A stretch of 5,594 bases of DNA from contig JANTFJ010000196.1 in the NCBI GenBank assembly GCA_024763495.1, positions 1-5,594 of the forward strand, in the 5' to 3' direction. Shown here piece after piece: positions 5,501 to 5,594 of the stretch. Below the pieces are notes generated by a model. It had not been told where the DNA came from and did no database searches. It saw nothing but the letters and a program-made list of their open reading frames with translations. The position numbers and the translations under genes were made by a program. Each line of letters starts with the position of its first letter. Position 1 is the first letter of the stretch. This DNA is from Desulfobulbaceae bacterium. GTDB lineage: Bacteria; Desulfobacterota; Desulfobulbia; Desulfobulbales; SURF-16.

Positions 5501-5594
5501 GTAACTACTCATGGGGTAAGCGTCCTAACTTCGCTAACCCCTGTAATTGTAACTGGTTACAGGGTGCCGTAGATTTTCGTGATCAGGTCGGCGC
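5501..5594 (+). repeat. GTAAC-family repeat, contiguous L and R modules, cut by window end
   Basis: The L module (5501-5546) starts GTAACTACTCATGGGG and folds as GGGGTAAGCG (5513-5522) with CGCTAACCCC (5532-5541), nine of ten pairs around a 9-base loop. Two bases later the R module (5549-5584) begins GTAACTGGTTACAGGGTGCC. The L module matches the rpmB leader at 44 of 46 positions and the R module matches the sequence after rpmB at about 30 of 36; 5560-5586 also matches 1290-1316 at 25 of 27. The window ends near GTCGGCGC, probably close to the centre of a larger palindrome. The 69 bases between the sppA stop and this element contain only a short palindrome CCAGCATGCTGG (5456-5467) and a GTAATTGTAAC (5482-5492) that recurs at 5543-5553. 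Confidence 0.75.

Overview
The window looks like a chromosomal piece of a Gram-negative bacterium, most likely Desulfobacterota (the former Deltaproteobacteria). This is an inference from three things: ribosomal protein S1 followed directly by an SppA-type signal peptide peptidase, a MinD-like orphan ATPase of a kind I associate with that group, and a stand-alone zinc-type L28 gene. No rRNA, tRNA or CRISPR array was seen.

Layout. Bases 1-258 hold the decayed, internally deleted end of an IS3-family insertion sequence. Bases 327-407 are a REPIN-like pair of inverted REP hairpins. On the minus strand lies rpmB (480-680) with a good sigma-70-type promoter (764-792). A 797-bp gene-free stretch (681-1477) follows, filled with palindromes and a 194-bp inverted-repeat element. 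On the plus strand come a MinD/ParA-like ATPase gene (1478-2494), a 278-bp spacer with a small palindromic element, rpsA (2773-4503), and sppA (4514-5431), which starts 10 bases after rpsA and is probably co-transcribed with it. The window ends inside another repeat copy (5501-5594).

The most unusual aspect is a dispersed repeat family whose units begin with GTAAC and end with GTTAC. At least one copy or half-copy lies in every gene-to-gene spacer and after sppA. At rpmB the two modules that lie next to each other at 5501-5584 (2 bases apart) are found in the same order and orientation but separated by exactly the rpmB reading frame and its ribosome binding site (222 bases). Either rpmB was captured inside a repeat, or a repeat derived from rpmB flanks spread after losing the gene. 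The upstream module also makes up most of the rpmB mRNA leader.

Functionally the recognised genes are housekeeping: two ribosomal proteins, one membrane protease for quality control, and one ATPase of unknown specific role. No complete novel enzymatic system is visible; the novelty lies in the non-coding repeat structure.
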